In this document: one piece after another, positions 46,118-58,994 of the stretch
Layout of the letters: each line of letters starts with the position of its first letter
Position numbering within the stretch: position 1 is the first letter of the stretch
NCBI GenBank assembly: GCA_900312665.1
Contig: ONZQ02000007.1
Coordinates: forward strand, 916,102-980,101
Reading direction: 5' to 3'
DNA from: Cephalotrichum gorgonifer
Taxonomy: Eukaryota; Ascomycota; Sordariomycetes; Microascales; Microascaceae
DNA: 64,000 nucleotides
Notes under the pieces: model-generated
Seen by the model: only the letters and a program-made list of their open reading frames with translations
Told to the model about the DNA's origin: nothing
The model's database searches: none
Translations under genes and position numbers: made by a program

Positions 46118-46678
46118 TGTGACGGTATTGGAAGGATGGGTTCCCTTGATAGAATGGCGTTCGGGAAAGGTGCAATTAGGTCGGCTCCGCGGATAATGGA
46201 GACAGGCGCGCCAGGAGTCTATGATCGCCTTTGACGTGGTTCGCGACTTTTGATAGCTTCAACTCAGTTTGGCAGAAAATGCGGATGTGGTGACTAAGCA
46301 AAGGTCACGTGTAAATGTGATCGGCTACTTCCGCTCTTGACAATTGGAGGCGGCTCCATGGCCTGGAGGGAAAGCTACCAATGTACCCTAGCACTACCCC
46401 AAAATGTGGAGCCGGTGGGAGGGGCAAACTACCATATCATCACATTATGGCGCCGCGGAGGCTTACAAATGTCTGATGGCGATGAACGGAACAGCTCGGG
46501 AATACACGCGCGATATAAGAGGAGCTTCTAAAGATTCGTAAGGAACCTTGGCGACACTTCCACTCTGATTTCGATTTTGGATTCAGTAGGCCGCGCTCTT
46601 TCTGAACCTACGTGATCATTCGTACCTTGACGGCCTTCAGCTCTCCCCACAGCGAGAACGTCTAATACAACACACGCC
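46118..46678. promoter_or_regulatory. Divergent promoter region of uL13m and the SOD1 copper chaperone
   Basis: 561 bases between two divergent start codons, so it must carry both promoters and 5' UTRs. I see no strong TATA element or repeat. Confidence 0.5.
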
Positions 46679-47790
46679 ATGTCCGTTACGGAGCCCTTCC
46701 AGGTCGGTCGCCCCATTCATATTCGCGAGATGAAACCAGGACCCCCGCCAGTCAGACCTCTAGTAGAGTCGATGATCGAGAGGCACTCCTGGTTTATCTA
46801 ATTTCCGAAGAAATGGAGATCCAAGGACAGGAACAGCTGATGTTGGTGAACTTGAAACAGACCGTGTTCGCGGTACCCATGAAATGCGGTGACTGCGTCA
46901 AGCACGTTTCAGACACGCTATACGATCTCGGGGGTATCTCCAAGGTTGACGCGAATCTGAAGGACCAGCTCGTCCTGGTCGAGGGTACAGGTATGTAAGG
47001 GTAGAGAATGATTTGGCGGCGGGGGAGCTCCTCCTGCGATGCCGAGCTTTTAAGCTCCGATGGTATAGATTCGGGGCGGGGGAGGCTGACCACGGGGGAA
47101 TAGCGGCGCCATCGGCCATCGTGAAGGCTATCCAGTCGACGGGCAGAGACGCCATCCTCCGGGGTTCCGGCGCAGCAAACAGTACGTCAAGGGCTACATC
47201 TTCTCTCCCAGCACCCCCGTTCCCTTCGGTTCTACCAGACAGCTTACACGGGGGTGATCTCTCCTTTCTCCAACTCAACAGGTGCCGCCGTGAGCATCCT
47301 GGAATCTTTCCATGAAGAAGACCCGGAGAAGGCGAGGAACGTGAGAGGCCTGGCGAGGATGGTCCAGCTCTCCCCCACCCTCACCCTTGTCGACCTCACG
47401 GTGAGCGGCGTCTCGGCCGGGACCTACCGCGCCACGATACGAGAATACGGCGACCTGAGCGACGGCGCAGCCTCGACGGGCCCCGTGTGGGGCGCCGCCG
47501 CCCCGACGGACGCGGGCAGGGGCCTGGTGGGCACGGTCGAGGTCGGCGCGGAGGGGAGCGGGAGCGCCTTCATCACGCACCCGTTCCAGGTGTGGGAGGT
47601 CATCGGGCACGCGATGGTGCTCACGAGGTCGGACGACGCCGCCGGCCCGCTGACGAACGACGCGGACACGCTGGTGGGCATCATCGCGCGGAGCGCGGGG
47701 ATATGGGAGAATGACAAGACAGTGTGTTCGTGCTCGGGGAAGACGCTGTGGGAGGAGCGGTCGGACGAGAGGAAGAAGGGCATGCTGTGA
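46679..47790 (+). CDS. ccs1: Copper chaperone for superoxide dismutase 1
   Basis: Exons 46679-46702, 46861-46990, 47104-47181 and 47282-47790 give 246 residues. It loads copper and forms the disulfide in Cu/Zn-SOD1 in the cytosol and intermembrane space. Domain I has the metal-binding MKCGDC (Cys17, Cys20) in FAVPMKCGDCVKHVSDTLY. AAPSAIVKAIQSTGRDAILRG is characteristic of the family. Domain II is SOD-like (HPFQVWEVIGHAMVL). Domain III has the CxC pair in VCSCSGKTLW near the C-terminus. The first intron uses an unusual donor, CAG|GTCGGT, accepted because it joins TEPFQ to TVFAVPM in phase 0. Without it, an alternative ATG at 46813 would give a different N-terminus (MEIQGQEQL). The other introns are standard. 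Confidence 0.93.
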
Positions 47791-50700
47791 GAAGAGCTGG
47801 TGGGCGGCTTAGGGGGGTGTGGGGGAGTTCAAAATTGGATGATGTGGTGTCTTCGGTCATCTTGTGGAGCGCAATCCCTTGATTCACGACATTGTCATAA
47901 GAGTCACGAATAGATCCCGCGTTGGCACTAGCCCCCTCCTCGACACTATGCTTTGTTCCTCCCGGAGCCAGCGAATCCCTTACTCCGTCTTTGGGGGCGG
48001 CACGGCCTGAGTCCTGATCCGGGTATCGACCTCATCGGACGTATGTCTCCGGAGGCGTATTAAGCTTAAATGTGAACAGAGCGGCAAGAGGAAATTGTGT
48101 GGAAAACATAGTCTAAATCATACGGCCGTCATGCGATGGTGAGGCGGCAAGGGGATGTTGCTAGCCCCGGTTCAAACGACCCCGTTAATGCGACGGGCCC
48201 CCGGGCCCCCCACTAGGTGGGAATCGGATGGCGATACTAACGAGAGGCCGTCCGGGACGTCTCAATGTTAGGGCTCCTTCATCTCCCCCTTCCCGCACCC
48301 TTGCGATAGAAGGACAAAATCTGGGGGTTGCGTCGAAGCGAGCACGCACCCACGCCCATCCCACCCTCTCCTATCTTATACACATCCTCTGTCTGTTCTC
48401 CCTTCCTAGTCGGCCCATCTGCCGCCCCGATTTGCCTTCTGGGGTCTCTAATCGCAACACCATTACCCACCAACAAAGGATCGACCCGGTCCGTGAATCT
48501 CCCCTCGTTTCGTCTGCAGTGCAGATCATGCAAAGGGCCAATGGCCACGCCATCACGGCCCGTACGACTGCCGCAGTGCTTGTGATGGACGTACTGCAGC
48601 ACAGATGAGGGGCTACTTATAGAGGAGTGATTATGAGATGAACTCCAGGACGTGACCTTTACAATGGCATCCGTGGCGGAGGGAGAGATGATGGCGAACA
48701 CGAGTGCCGTCTTTCCCTGTCTTCGTATCCTCTTTCGTAGATGTAAAGCATACGGATCTTGGCGAAGTCAGCGTCTGTCGGTCGGTAAATTACACCTCTC
48801 ATGAAACGATAACCTAGTTCGTCCTCGCATCGCAAACGCTCCTTGATACAAGTGCGAGTACTCATCGGCCGTGATGGGATGATAGAAACGTCTGAAATCA
48901 GGTTCACTTGGCACCCGAGTTTTCTGCAGACATTCTCGAAGGGCATCAATCCCTGCTTGTGGTCCCTTGTAGACTCGACCTGAAGATGATAAACTGAGGT
49001 ATTAATACGACCCCAACATCCGAGCTCTTCATGCAATATTAAGCTCCTCGTAACATAGCCCAGGGCTGTACAAGAAAAAACGACATCGGAACATTTCCCC
49101 CCTAGTCAATATAGCAGAAATCCTAGGGGTCTAGCAGGGATTATCAAGTACAGGCATCCGAGAGTGAGTATACTCGTGCTCGTACGAGGAAAATACAGTG
49201 GGTAGGCGGGAGCTTCCCGCATCAGACCCTGGCTCGGATACATCCATCGTCGCATCGTAAAACAGGCTGAAGGGGGTAGCGAGTTTCGCTCGGACCGCTT
49301 TTCGGGACTGCCGGAGGAGAACATGGGTTGCTGTTTATTGATCCACCTCAGATTGGATGGGTCAGACAGAAAATTGACATCTGCGACTCGGAATCCTCCA
49401 TCTGGACTCGTGCTCGTTTGCGTAGTTCTGACAGAAGTATTTTTGTTTCTTTTGTTCTTTGTCATTGAAGCCCATTCATCGCAATGTGGGGTGACAAAGG
49501 GGCCCGCTAGTCTGCGTGTCCACATGCTAAACGGTAATGGTACGCTGTTTGCCTGTTCGTTGAAGCTGTCCTGCCATGGAATCAACGGGGGTTGCAGCAC
49601 ACACTACTAAAGTATCGTCTTCGTGCATTAGAACGGTAGTACGTACTATTACGTTGGGCCCAAATCGTGGAACCCGCCTCCTTGGTGCTCACCCATCCGT
49701 GTTGGCCCTCGCCGAGGGCCCGTTCTGTTGCTATTCCTGTCGTCTTTCGACACCGTCCCAAGTGCGCGGGTAGGTGTCCTATTAGCTGCAAGGGACGAAG
49801 TCATTCCTGGGGCTATTATGCAGTGACTGACGGGCATGCGATGCGATGTCATGCGCGCAGACGTGAGCATCACCCGCCTCGTTTGCGAGGATCACATTTG
49901 TCTAGTCGTATTTGTCGTCGTTGCAACTGCCCCGGGGAGTCTGCATCATACGAGTAGGAGCAGTCAGTCCAAGATAAGCGGTCAGAAAAGCTGTCCCGCC
50001 GGGGAAGCATCTAGTCCGTCCCCTCCGAACACGCGTCGGGTAAGAGAGCGTGACGACTGACGAGTGTGCTTATCCTGCTGCTAATTATGCCAAGATGAGA
50101 GAAAATCTATCTCGATCCCACCACAGCGGCGGAGCGAGCGTGTGATGATGTTCTTGGCTTTGAAAAGGTTGAAAAAAAAAGATATTTATAGAAGTCGGCT
50201 GCCGATTCGGGCCCTTGACAGCTACCACGTCGTAGTCACACGAGATAGATCGTGATGGGTTGATGTGATGACAGGCTCCTACTGGCCCGACGGACCCAGA
50301 CATGGGCGCTTAACGGAGATAGGCACACGTCAACGGCGGGACGGGGCACCGTCATTGGCTATTCGCGGGTGCCACTATTAACCACCCCTGTTGACAGTGC
50401 CAAATCTGCAAGCACTTTCACCTTGGCACCGACCCAGTTGGAACGGTCCCCGCACCCGACCAGCTGGTTTTGTCACTAATAGCGCTCGAGAAGCAGAGCG
50501 AGAGGTAGCACTGGAGATGATAATCACTACCAAATGAGCCACATGGCAATTCTGATCGTACTAAGTTCACTATTGGTATTGGAATTCAGGTGTGATATCG
50601 ATGCTCTAACCACGTTCCCAATGCATATGTAACTGCGTCATTGTGTAATTCGGAATTCGGGATTGGGCCCGGGTGTCCAACCTCAGACGTCATCTTTAAA

Positions 50701-53479
50701 CCCTTGGTACATGACCTCGTACCTTGAACACAGGTACCTTACCCTGGAATACATGGCCTATTAAATAAGTCATTCATGGTCCACGACCCATGGCCCCGAT
50801 AATATGTGGAAAGAAGTGGTCGAGGTTTTGCCAGGGAGACACACTTGAAACGGGTCTCTGGGGCCGCCATCTTGCTGGGCCAGTCGCTGATAGAACGAGC
50901 CTGAACGCCTAGCAGAGGCAATTGCGGGCCACTGCGATAACTGAGTTCTCTTCGGCACTACGATATCGGGTTCTTTTAAACCCTGTGATGCCAAGTCCTC
51001 ATTTATACAATAAATGGCGGCTCTTGGCGAAGGACCAGCAGTGTTCAATGTCGTCACTGGTGTGTGGCTGACTTTTCGGACTCGGTCCTTTGAAGGCACC
51101 GAATGATACTTCGTCCGCGTGCGGGTACTACCCGGTCCTGACTTACGCGCCCTGGCTCCTTCTCCTGGATCATGCCTGCCAGAACATTCGATTTCGGAGG
51201 TATGCTCCAGGATCATCGGCCGAGGTGGTTCGATTGCTGAGTTCGGAACGCTGGAAACCAGAGATCCCTTGATGTTCCATCCCAGCGATCCAATGTCAAG
51301 ATGTGTCATGGATACAAGTACTGACTTGAGGTACACGTGCGAGCGCGAACGAGTACACGACCGAGGTAGATTGTGGGGCAAATCAAGGATTCCTGCTCCC
51401 AGTACTGAAGTCTCATCCTACTCGTATAAGAAAGAAACCATTATGCTGTGATTACAAGCACACGGAGCCGTTCCGCCTTCTTCAACAGGTGGTGTCGAAG
51501 CAATTTGTTCCAAACGTCGTGCCGGCAGGGGTCCCCCACACGAAGAATGGCTTATTTATTCGTAATTACTGGCTGCACTGGAGCTAGCGAAGATGGGTGA
51601 AAATGGAACGGGGCATTGTCTTGGTGTCTCCTTTCGCGATCAAGGTTGGGTTTTCTCCCTTCTCCACCGCCTTCCCCTTCGTACAAGCACGAGTTTGGAC
51701 GCACTCGTACCCTCGTTGGCCCCGCTAATTCGAGGCTCGACGAGACATCCCTAAACGCCACCCCCTGCCCCAGGTGTCCCAGGGTGCCTACCCTGGGCGC
51801 CATCCCCACCATCACCCACCCCCTGCCCCACCCCGCTCCTTCCCCTTTTATCCACACGGAACCTGGCTAAGAACCTTAAAAGCATCGAGGTACCGATGAG
51901 CCACTGTGCCAGCGAAATCTGGTGACTTTACAAGTACCTTGACAGCGTGAGCTCACCCCACCCTAACCCTTGTACTCTGACGTCTCGGGGTACATAGGTG
52001 CCTGCCGTACCTCCTCCCACAGAAACCACCTGGGTTGGAAACATGCAGCGGCGTGATAACCCAACCGTGAGGCGGCTCGCATGAGAGGTCCACCCGCTGT
52101 GGCCAGGGGAAGGAAGGGAAGGGGCGTCCCGGGAGAGAACGAAGGCCAGGGGGGAAGGGGGGGCGTGTCCTATCGTTGCCGTCCACCTGTTCAACCTCCC
52201 GTCATTCGTACCTTCCCCTTCTACCGTCCCGGCCCCCTCACAATTAGGCGCTGGCTTTTCTTCTGCTTTTTGCCCATCCACCCACTCATTTCCTCCCAAT
52301 CCCATCGGGGCCCAAGCTGCAGGTTCCTGTACTGCGAGTCACATCCCTCTTTTACGCTACTGCAGTCGCTTCACTCGCTTTCGCCCCAATACTGATTTCA
52401 TGTCTCTCTTGTGACGAGCCGACATTTCCTGTCTTTTCTGGAAAGGACATGGTGTGTTTCGTTCTCACGCCATCCCAATAACACCCGGTAGTCTCTCCGA
52501 ACGACATCGATCCACACCCTGCCCGCACAACCGCCCGCGGAGCCCCAGCTTCTCCTATTCCGGCACTCTTCTCCGACTCCTTAAGCCTGTGCATCATCCT
52601 GTCTGATCGGTTCTTGGATTAACTCTTAAAGTCCCCACCCAAGAAACCCTCCGGACCCACCGACCTGACTGACCCACCCATCTACCCTCGCTCCTCAACC
52701 GCCTGCGAGCAAGCTCTTCCACCAGCGGCCGGCCTGCGCCTCGCACTTCTCTTATTGCAAACTCCAGAGCCAACACTTTTGGTCACGATTCTGGCTTGCA
52801 CGCGGAGCGCCTTTAGCATCATCCGGTCCTCTCTTTTGCGGCCGTAATCGACCTGTTGGCTAACAAAGCTCCATTTCGACTCCACCGGGACCGGCCACTC
52901 GCACGCTCTCAGGCCGCCACCGCCAAGCCTCCAATACTTGTACGAGTACGACATTCTATTGGGTACAAAGCGGGCAGCAACGAAGTACTTGCATTGTATT
53001 CTTTGTCCAGAGTAAGAAAGCGGAGAGCCACCACTTACCACGGAAGCCGCCAATTTCTGTCCGATTGTCTCCCACTCCAATTCTTCTTCTCTCAGCAATT
53101 CGCAACTTCCTGTCATTATTAGCGTGCCCCGTCGACACATAAACGGAAACACCCATCCGAAGTCCACGGCCTGGTGCCAACCCAATCCAACGTTCCGTTC
53201 CCCACCACGACATACCTGAATAAAACTAAACCCTTCCCCCCTCCCCCCCACCACCTCTAGCGGCGCCACTAGCCCGAACCCTGACAGCTCTCGTCCGACA
53301 CGAAGGAAACAAGAACGCCCAGGGTAAGGAGGGAAAGCGAAACCATATATCCCCTCCGTATCTCGCTACAATCTGCGATCGTTCGTCCTTTCTCTCGACC
53401 TGTCAATTCATCTCCGGCCGCTTCTCAGTTTTGCTCTTGCTCTTGCGCCTGTCAAGAACCTTGAAGGTTCGGTGTCAGG
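47791..53479. other. Gene-poor block between ccs1 and noxR
   Basis: About 5.7 kb. The right few hundred bases are the pyrimidine-rich promoter and leader of noxR. The longest interior ORFs (50770-51381 minus, 203 codons; 52682-53269 minus, 195 codons) have no recognisable motif and uneven composition. A GC palindrome with GGGCCCCCGGGCCCCCC lies near 48198. GTAC-centred motifs recur (49150, 51310, 51690, 52937). I see no transposase, tRNA or rRNA. Confidence 0.5.
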
Positions 53480-55394
53480 ATGTCTCTTAAACAGGTATGT
53501 CTTGGGGTCATCAGCCGGCGTGCTGCCTCTTCCCCGCTCCACGCTGTGCCTCCCATTGCGGCGCCGAGCTAACTTTGTCTTCCCTCATAGGAAATAGAAA
53601 CATGGGTGACCGCCCTTGCGCGGTACGACAACAATGAGTTCGACGAAGCGTTGGGCGAGTTCGAGAACATTTCCGACACGTCGAAAATCCTCTTCAATAT
53701 GGGCGTCATTCATGCTACACTAGGCGAACACGAGAAGGCGGTACGTACACCACGAACGGGTTCGGGGGATGGGGTGGGAAACACAACACAGTGGCTGACT
53801 TGGTTACCTATAGGTGGAATGCTACCAACGAGCTATCCGACTAGATCAGTACCTCGCCGTTGCCTACTTCCAGCAAGGTGTCTCGAATTTCTTATTAGGC
53901 GACTTCGAAGAGGCACTCGCCAACTTCAACGATACCCTCCTCTACCTCCGTGGAAACACCATGATCGATTATGCGCAGCTCGGCCTACTCTTCAAGCTCT
54001 ATTCGTGCGAGGTTCTCTTCAACCGAGGTCTTTGCTACATCTACCTACAACAGAAAGAGGCGGGTCTCCAGGATCTCAATTACGCATTGAAGGAGAAGGT
54101 TGTGGAGGACCATAACGTCATCGACGAGGCCATCAAGGAGGAAGCCGAGGTATGAGGCTCCCCCTGCACTAGAAATTCTCGCAATACCATACTAACTCTT
54201 CAACTCCTCCTAGGGTTATACCGTTTTCTCCATCCCCGTGGGTGTTGTGTACCGACCGAACGAAGCCAAGGTTCGCAACCTCAAGACCAAGGACTACCTC
54301 GGAAAGGCAAGGCTGGTAGCCGCCTCCGATCGCTCCAACGCATTTACAGGGTTTGCCGGGTCCGAGATCAAGAATGTACGTAATATGCCTACGCCAACCA
54401 GCCTCCCTGGCAAATTCTCATGGGTGATCCCCTTACTGATATGATTTCTCTTGGACAGGCCGGCGGCAGAAGTGACGCGAAAGACGACCGACCCAGCGAT
54501 AACATCTCGTTCGCCGCCACCAACCTCGTCAAGCCCGGTCTCCAGAGCCGAAGGCAGGAGCCCGAACCGCCGGCGAACAGCATGTTCCCACCGACCCCTC
54601 CGCCGGAGAACGATCGACCTGGCGGCGTCAGCAGAGGTGCCTCCGTCCGGAACGGGCCCAAGCCCCAGCTCGCGAAGCTTAACATGGACCGCATACGGCC
54701 AAACGGCGGGTTCGAGAAGACGTCGGCGTCGCCGCAGGACCCAAGACGGAGGCCCTCGAGGGCTCCCTCAGCGCAGTCCCAGAGGGGATACTCCCAGCGA
54801 GTCCCTAGGAGCTCCGAGGAGGGCGAGTACAATGACGACTTATACGACATGTACCAGGGAGGCGGTGGCTCGAGGAGCAGCAGGAACCAGGGCTCGCGTC
54901 GGAATATGCCGCGGTACATCGAGGAAGAAGACGAGGACGGGAGCGAGTTCGAGGAGGGGTCCTTTGACGAGGGGGAGTTCGAGATGATGGACAACCGCCG
55001 GGGCAATTCGGTATCTGGGTCCTCGCGAACCCAGTCGCGACGGCCCGACGTTCGCAAGATTCGTGTCAAGGTGCATGCCGCCGACGACGTGCGCTACGTG
55101 ATGGTCGGTGCGGCGATCGAGTTCCCCGACTTCGTGGATAGGATCAGGGATAAGTTCGGACTGCGGAGGCGGTTCAAGATCAAGGTCCGAGACGACGATG
55201 TACCAAACGGGGATATGATCACTATGGGGGACCAGGACGACCTAGACATGGTGCTCATGACGGCGAAGGGCACAGCGAGGAGGCAGAGGCAGGATATTGG
55301 GAAGATGGAGGTGAGTTCACTCGTCTCGCGTTCTTTGCTCTTGAGAGGATTGAAGACTAACTTGATTGTGCAGGTGTGGGTGCAAGAGGTTTAG
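53480..55394 (+). CDS. noxR: NADPH oxidase regulatory subunit NoxR (p67phox-like)
   Basis: Six exons: 53480-53494, 53591-53740, 53814-54149, 54214-54375, 54459-55310 and 55374-55394, all in phase 0, give 511 residues. NoxR binds Rac and activates the NoxA/NoxB superoxide-producing complexes that control hyphal fusion, sexual development and plant interaction. TPR repeats span roughly residues 5-165 (ALARYDNNEFDEAL, ILFNMGVIHATLGEHEKA, AVAYFQQGVSNFLLGDFEEA, VLFNRGLCYIYL). Exon 4 carries the activation-domain-like segment YTVFSIPVGVVYRPNEAKV. A disordered Pro/Arg/Ser-rich and acidic linker follows. A C-terminal PB1 domain (~418-510) begins DVRKIRVKVHAADDVRYVMVG and is closed by the six-codon last exon (VWVQEV). 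First and last micro-exons are supported by conserved sequence. Confidence 0.95.
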
Positions 55395-56660
55395 ACGGTT
55401 CGATTATACCCCGGAGGAAGAAGAAGAAGAAAAGGAGCTCATGGCCCACATACTCATTCAAACAACTATCCATCCCACTCACGATTTAATGAACCGGAGA
55501 CATTCAAACAAATCCTATCCCTTTTAACTACATTCCCCATTTTTCTTGGTTCCCTTTCGAATGGGACCATTTCTTTTCTTTTTTACTGTCTTCTATATCC
55601 CTGAACTCCTGCCCGTTTTTGTTTTTGTGTTCATCCTGCTGGCAAGGGGGGAGCGGAGAAATATTTTTCTTTTAGGATTATCACCATGTAGCGTATTTAG
55701 AGATCCGAAGCGAGGATGTCGGGCCTGCCCCTTGTTGCTAGCGAGAGAGGGAAAGAAGAGGGGAGATGAGAAAAGGGGGAGCGCGCAGGACGAGGACGTT
55801 TGCATTTTGATTTTTTTTTTCGCTTTTAGATATCGGGCGAAACTTGGAGTTTATGTCGGTGGTTTCAAACAATATTTCCCTCTTGGTCTTTAATTAACTG
55901 TCCACCTATTCACTCGCCACACACGCTCTCTCTCTCGCAAGACATCATGGTGGCTGCTCCCTTTTTGGGTTCTATCTATGCCTGTGATGTAAGATGGGAA
56001 TTAAGTGACCTGTGTTGCACTCTATGTCGACCAACAAGAGAAAGGCAAGAAGGGGGGGAAAAAGGGGGGAGGGATAAGCTTGAGTTTTCTTGGGTGACGA
56101 GGCTTGGCGATCCGGTTTGAGAAGTGAAACGTTGGTTGGGTGGCGATGAGCTTCAGAAGGAAACCAGAAAAGGGTGGGTTGGGGGGGGGGGGGGGGNNNN
56201 NNNNNNNNNNNNNNNNAGTGATTGAAACTTTTGGAAGCTGGAAATTGGAGCGCCACGTAGTTACTTCTCTTGAACCTTCTTAGATCTTCTTAAATTAATT
56301 GGTTTTGTTTTCGTTTTTGTTCGGAAGGCTGCTCGGTATTTCGTGGCGCACTTGGTGTTATTGGACATTGGCATGTCTGGGTGCCTACCTAGTTAGATCA
56401 GATTCATACTTGTGCTCACTCATGTATATCCGGCTATTGAGCTACGAGTATACCCATGTCCGTGTTCTACCATAATGGGACATGGGAAGGGCAGTTTGGA
56501 TGGGCAATTCTATATTTTGATATAGTACATACGATCAACTCATACACAACTCCACGCACCGTCTCGGGAATAGGGGCGGGTTCACAGGTCCTCCCCCTGT
56601 CTTGCCGCCCCTAGAAAACTTTATACGCCTGCTTGCTGACCGTCTAGTCCCCCTTCTCCT
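55395..56660. other. Intergenic region between convergent noxR and mitochondrial GluRS genes
   Basis: About 1.27 kb. T-rich 3' flank of noxR, then a G-rich stretch and the assembly gap at 56197-56216. No gene is visible, but the gap hides an unknown amount of sequence. Confidence 0.6.
56181..56216. other. G16 homopolymer followed by a 20-N assembly gap
   Basis: Sixteen G (56181-56196) run directly into 20 unknown bases (56197-56216). The gap size is a placeholder or estimate. The position beside a homopolymer suggests sequencing failure there. Confidence 0.95.
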
Positions 56661-58994
56661 TCACAGCCCCCCTTTCGTCTCCCAGTCCTGCAGCGCCTCC
56701 CTCGCGAGTGCGAGCCTGGCAGCCGTCTCGTCGCGGCCGAGCAGGAGCAGGACAATGCTGGCGGGCTTGGAGGCGACGTGGGGCTCCCCCACCGTCGCGA
56801 ACCTCAGCGCGTCGTAGACATCGTTCCTGGCGTCGCCCTTCTCGCTCTTCGACGCGTCAGGCGGCACCACGGTGTCCATGACGGACGATATAGCGGCGCG
56901 GAGCCCGTCCATGTCCCAGCGGCTTAGGGAGTTGAGCTCCTCCTCGAGCGCCAAGAGGATCCGGAGGGCGCGCTCGCTCGACGCGAGCTGGCCCGCGTTC
57001 CGTCGGTAGACGGCGGGTGGGACGGACCATATTAGCTGCGGGTTCTCGAGGATGATGTCCGTTGGGCGGGGGTACCGCGCGGTGTTCCCCAGTAGCAGGC
57101 GCATCAGGTAGGCCCTGCCCGACGCCGCGGTCGAGAACTGCGGGATGAGCCCTCCACGCTGCGAGGGGTTAAAGGACCGTCCAGACGAAGAAGTAAGCCA
57201 GGGCTCGTCCGTCGTCGGGGTACTACCGTTGCTGGAGGAGCCAAGGCGGAACTCTTCTAGCCTGTGGACGAACGCCTCGATTGGTTGGACGAGTGTTTCC
57301 AGTGGCCCCGCGAGGCCGTTGTCGCCTGAGACTTGGTTCGTGAGGAGTGATTCCCGGAGGGCAGGGGCGCCGGAGTCGGGGTTGGAGAGGAGGTGGTCGA
57401 CGTGTTTATGCTGGAAGGACTCGAGCTTTTGGGGGTTTACTTTTATGTTTCCCTTTGTGAACTTGAAGGTAAACTAGACGGGGGGGAAAGGATAGTTGTT
57501 AGCCTTCCTATTCGTCTCTATACACAGAAATATTGGTTCCGATGGAGGGAGGAAGCATCTAGAACTCCCTAGGGCAGGGGGGGGGCGGCACATACCTTAT
57601 TGATTAGCTCCTCCATCTTCGGGAACAGCTCCGAGCCCGGCGTCGTACCCCAGCCAAGGAGCACGAGCCAATTGTTCAGAGCGGAGGGGAGGAAGCCTTG
57701 CACCCGGTACGACGAGACGTCGACGTCGTGGTTCCTCTTGCTTAGTTTCCGGCCCGCAGCGTCGACGAGGAGTCCGACGTGGGAGAAGTTGGGGGGGGTC
57801 CATCCGAAAGCGTCGTAGAGGGCGACGTGCTTCGGGGTGGAGATGAGCCATTCCTGTGTTACTTTCGCCGTTAGAAAACATCTACCCTACTTTCACGAAA
57901 AGAAGTCCAGAAAAAAATGGGGGGTGGTGGGGGAGACTCACAGCGCCCCTGATGACATGAGTGATTTCCATCAAGTGATCGTCGACGACGTTGGCGAAAT
58001 GATACGTCGGGAACCCGTCGCTCTTGATTAGGATGAAGTCGTCCTCCTCCTCCTTCTTCTCGTACCGCCCGTAGACCCTGTCCACGAACGAGGGGGCAGG
58101 GCCGCCCTTGAAGCGGACGGTGTGGGCCTCCCCCTTCGCCGCCCTGTCCGCCGACTCTTCGGGGGACACGGCCAGGCAGGTGCCTGGGTAGTGTGTCGAG
58201 GCGTTGTGGGCTACCGCGAGCTCCTTTTGCGCCTCGAGGTCCTCGGGGCTGCAGAAGCAGCGATAGGCGTGACCAGACTCGATGAGCTGATCTGCGTATG
58301 GGCGGTACTTGTCCAGCCTCTCAGACTATTTGGGGGGGAGAGTGAGCTTGTGTTTCTCATCGTATGGCAGACGATGACAGGGACTCACCTGTCGGTACGG
58401 GCCGGCAGGGCCACCTATATCAGGTCCTGTTCAGATGTTAGAGAGAGATGTTTGGATTCTTTCCCTACCTCCGGAGTAGGGGAGCCGTACCTTCATCCCA
58501 TGTTAAGGAGGCCCACTTTAAATCCTCGTAGAGCCTCTTTTCAGCATCACCAACAATTCTTGTCTGCGAGCAGTCAGCAACAGGAAGCGCACACATGGGC
58601 CCAATCGGAAGATCCCCACCTGATCTGTATCCTCCAGTCGAAGAATAAACTGCCCCCCCGTCGCCTTTGCTAGCAGGTAGTTATACAGGGCCGTCCTTAG
58701 AGAGCCGAGATGGAGGTATCCCGTCGGTGAAGGCGCGAAACGCGTCCTCGCGGGCGTTTTCGGCAGGGCATACTGGTGAGACCTGTCAACTGGGGCCTTT
58801 GAGCGCAGGCCGGCCAGTCCGCCGCTTTTACTTGCGGGCCGCCGTGTCGTCGTTGAAAAGGAGTTTAGGGATGGTGGTGGTGCGAGATGTGAGACGCGGC
58901 AGGCACATGGACGGCAGATGAAGCGTCTCGGGGCGATTAAGAGTGCCGAGGAAGATCTAAAGGCCCGCATCTTAGACCCAGGACTGATCATCAT
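56661..58994 (-). CDS. mse1: Mitochondrial glutamyl-tRNA synthetase
   Basis: Six exons: 58994-58620, 58563-58491, 58426-58389, 58325-57942, 57853-57596 and 57473-56661, give 646 residues. This class I synthetase charges mitochondrial tRNA-Glu (often also tRNA-Gln). The first ~80 residues are Arg/Ser-rich, fitting a mitochondrial presequence. The HIGH-class motif lies in RFAPSPTGYLHLGSLRTALYN (85-105), and FILRLEDTD and GGPAGPYRQS follow. KLSKR at 326-330 is the KMSKS-class signature, within VDAAGRKLSKRNHDVDVSSY. The C-terminal ~270 residues form the anticodon-binding part and are less conserved. Several ATGs occur near the 5' end (58994, 58991, and MRAF eight codons in); initiation at MRAF is equally plausible. 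The gene is divergent from rad9, 462 bases away. Confidence 0.95.

Noticed and set aside
46813..46998. Alternative CCS1 start MEIQGQEQL
   Set aside because: The upstream micro-exon MSVTEPFQ joins to TVFAVPM and matches the family N-terminus better, despite an unusual donor.
48160..48190. GGTTCAAACGACC resembling a tRNA B-box
   Set aside because: The terminal CC of the B-box is not in register and no cloverleaf or A-box precedes it.
48228..48608. 126-codon plus-strand ORF
   Set aside because: Overlaps ORFs in other frames, low resemblance to any family, no convincing promoter.
50770..51381. 203-codon minus-strand ORF
   Set aside because: No recognisable motif and codon use unlike the real genes; not enough to call a gene, though kept as part of a finding.
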